Part shown: positions 5,708 to 6,490 of the stretch, piece after piece
How the letters are laid out: each line of letters starts with the position of its first letter
Position numbering within the stretch: the first letter of the stretch is position 1
NCBI GenBank assembly: GCA_030617125.1
Contig: JAUWWA010000109.1
Location: 1 to 6,490, forward strand
Reading direction: 5' to 3'
Length of the DNA stretch: 6,490 bases
DNA from: Pirellulales bacterium
GTDB taxonomy: Bacteria > Planctomycetota > Planctomycetia > Pirellulales > Thermoguttaceae
Notes under the pieces: generated by a model
What the model was told of the DNA's origin: nothing
The model's input: the letters and a program-made list of their open reading frames with translations, nothing else
Database searches by the model: none
Made by a program: the position numbers and the translations under genes

Positions 5708-6244
5708 TCAGGCTTTCTGGGCGAAGTCGAGCGGCTTCAGTTCGACCAACTCGGCGAGTCCGGCCTTGGCCAGTTCGAGACCGGTCATGTAGCGGCCGGC
5801 GTCGACCCACGTGGCGATCGTATCGGCCGGAACGTCAAGCAGTTCGGCCAGCAGGCGATCCATGGCGGTTTCGAGCTTGCCGAAGTGTTGGGCCCACTGG
5901 GCCGCTTCCTCCAGGGCAACGTTCTCTTCGCTCTGCCATTTTATTTTGTGGAACAGCAACACGCTGTACGGCGTGACCAGCCGGCGGCGGCAGGCGGCGA
6001 ACGGCCACAACGCCGCCGAAGAGCACTCGCCCGCCACGACGGCGGTCGCATGGAGTCCGCGAAGCCGGATCAGCGTGGTCAGCGCCATCGCACAGTAGGG
6101 GCTTCCGCCGAGCGAATCGATGTAGAGGATGCAATCTCCACCCGGCTCGACGGCAAGCAGCTTGTCGCACAGATCGTGCTCCTTCTCGGTGAGGTCGCCC
6201 ACGAGGGCGATCTCGGCGGGGCCTTCACGGTTTGGGTTGTCCAT
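5708..6244 (-). CDS. ClpP-like serine peptidase (family S14), non-canonical paralogue
   Basis: This 178-residue protein has the ClpP/crotonase fold and is predicted to cut peptides in the cytoplasm. The oxyanion glycine motif is IDSLGGSP (42-49). Aligning GECSSAAL with the classical GQAASMGA places the nucleophile at Ser76. His99 (LLFHKI) and Asp148 (WVDAGRYMTG) fall at distances of 23 and 49 residues, close to the 25 and 49 of E. coli ClpP. The end of the fold, MTGLELAKAGLAELVE, matches the usual LTxxEAxxxGLVD segment. It is shorter than standard ClpP (about 195-205) and the core sequence is divergent, so it is probably an extra paralogue rather than the main subunit. No signal peptide or membrane helix is seen. 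The ATG follows the rplI stop by 8 nt without a good ribosome binding site, so it is likely co-transcribed and translationally coupled to rplI. Whether it works with ClpX or ClpA is unknown. Confidence 0.85.
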   Translation of the reverse strand: MDNPNREGPAEIALVGDLTEKEHDLCDKLLAVEPGGDCILYIDSLGGSPYCAMALTTLIRLRGLHATAVVAGECSSAALWPFAACRRRLVTPYSVLLFHKIKWQSEENVALEEAAQWAQHFGKLETAMDRLLAELLDVPADTIATWVDAGRYMTGLELAKAGLAELVELKPLDFAQKA

Positions 6245-6252
6245 GGGGCGAT

Positions 6253-6490
6253 TCAGCCTTCGGCGGTCGGTTCGTCGTCAGCGGCAACCGACGGCACGAT
6301 CCAGATCTTCACCTCGCCCTCAATGTCACGATCAACACGGATCTGGATCGTGTACAGGCCGAGTTCCTTGAGCGGGCCGGTCAGTTTCACCTGATTCTCG
6401 GTGATGTTGATCTTGTTGCGTTTCAGCGCGGCAACGATCTCCGCCACGCCGACCGATCCATACAGTTGGCCCTCGTCGTTGGCATTTGCC
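6253..6490 (-). CDS. rplI: Ribosomal protein bL9, C-terminal part (truncated by window edge)
   Basis: The last 78 residues of bL9 (large ribosomal subunit) are visible. The C-terminal domain begins ANDEGQLYGSVGVAEIVAAL, matching the typical EGKLFGSVT...DIA segment, and continues through ENQVKLTGPLKELGLYTIQI, the conserved strand with the I-K-x-L-G motif (here PLKELG). It ends in a short acidic tail (ADDEPTAEG). The remaining N-terminal half, including the rRNA-binding domain and the start, lies beyond the right edge of the window. The gene is first in this row of minus-strand genes and its stop is 8 nt from the ClpP-like start. In many bacteria rplI stands with rpsF and ssb, so those would be expected outside the window. 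Confidence 0.93.
   Translation of the reverse strand, partial: ANANDEGQLYGSVGVAEIVAALKRNKINITENQVKLTGPLKELGLYTIQIRVDRDIEGEVKIWIVPSVAADDEPTAEG

Noticed and set aside
5885..6394. 169-codon plus-strand frame
   Set aside because: It is antisense to the ClpP-like and bL9 genes, both identified from conserved motifs.
6253..6447. Complete small protein of 64 residues starting at a GTG
   Set aside because: The frame continues to the window edge and matches the bL9 C-terminal domain across that GTG, so it is an internal Val codon.

Overview
The window looks like chromosomal DNA of a Planctomycetota bacterium, probably Pirellulales-like. It is GC-rich. It carries a zinc-ribbon plus GYF_2 protein, a planctomycete-type small lipoprotein and an extra ClpP-like peptidase, all typical of that phylum. 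The assignment rests on remembered family resemblance, not on a search. Every gene I can support lies on the minus strand, so transcription runs from the right end of the window to the left.

Right end (about 5700-6490): the C-terminal part of ribosomal protein bL9 (rplI, cut by the window edge) is followed after 8 nt by a compact ClpP-like serine peptidase with a recognisable Ser-His-Asp set. Next, behind a TATAAT box, comes a two-gene unit (3359-5623). It encodes a protein with an N-terminal zinc ribbon, a GYF_2 domain and a C-terminal membrane anchor, and 9 nt later a P-loop ATPase of KAP-like layout with two membrane helices between Walker A and Walker B. A hairpin just after the ATPase stop may end this unit.

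Middle (2105-3232): a secreted lipoprotein of about 197 residues with an NTF2-like look has its own Shine-Dalgarno sequence. A 534-nt gene-free stretch follows, holding two sigma70-like promoters that point left, a long leader and small hairpins.

Left part (1-2104): a signal-peptide protein built from 21 copies of a five-residue Cys-Pro repeat encoded by a 15-bp tandem repeat ends at a strong terminator with a UUCG loop. It is followed by a family 2 glycosyltransferase with its own promoter and two C-terminal membrane helices. Last is the start of a conserved protein of uncertain family, cut by the left edge, perhaps acting with the glycosyltransferase on glycans.

The most unusual items are the Cys-rich repeat protein, the zinc-ribbon/GYF plus KAP-like ATPase pair, and the ClpP paralogue placed directly behind rplI. 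No rRNA, tRNA, CRISPR array or insertion sequence was seen.
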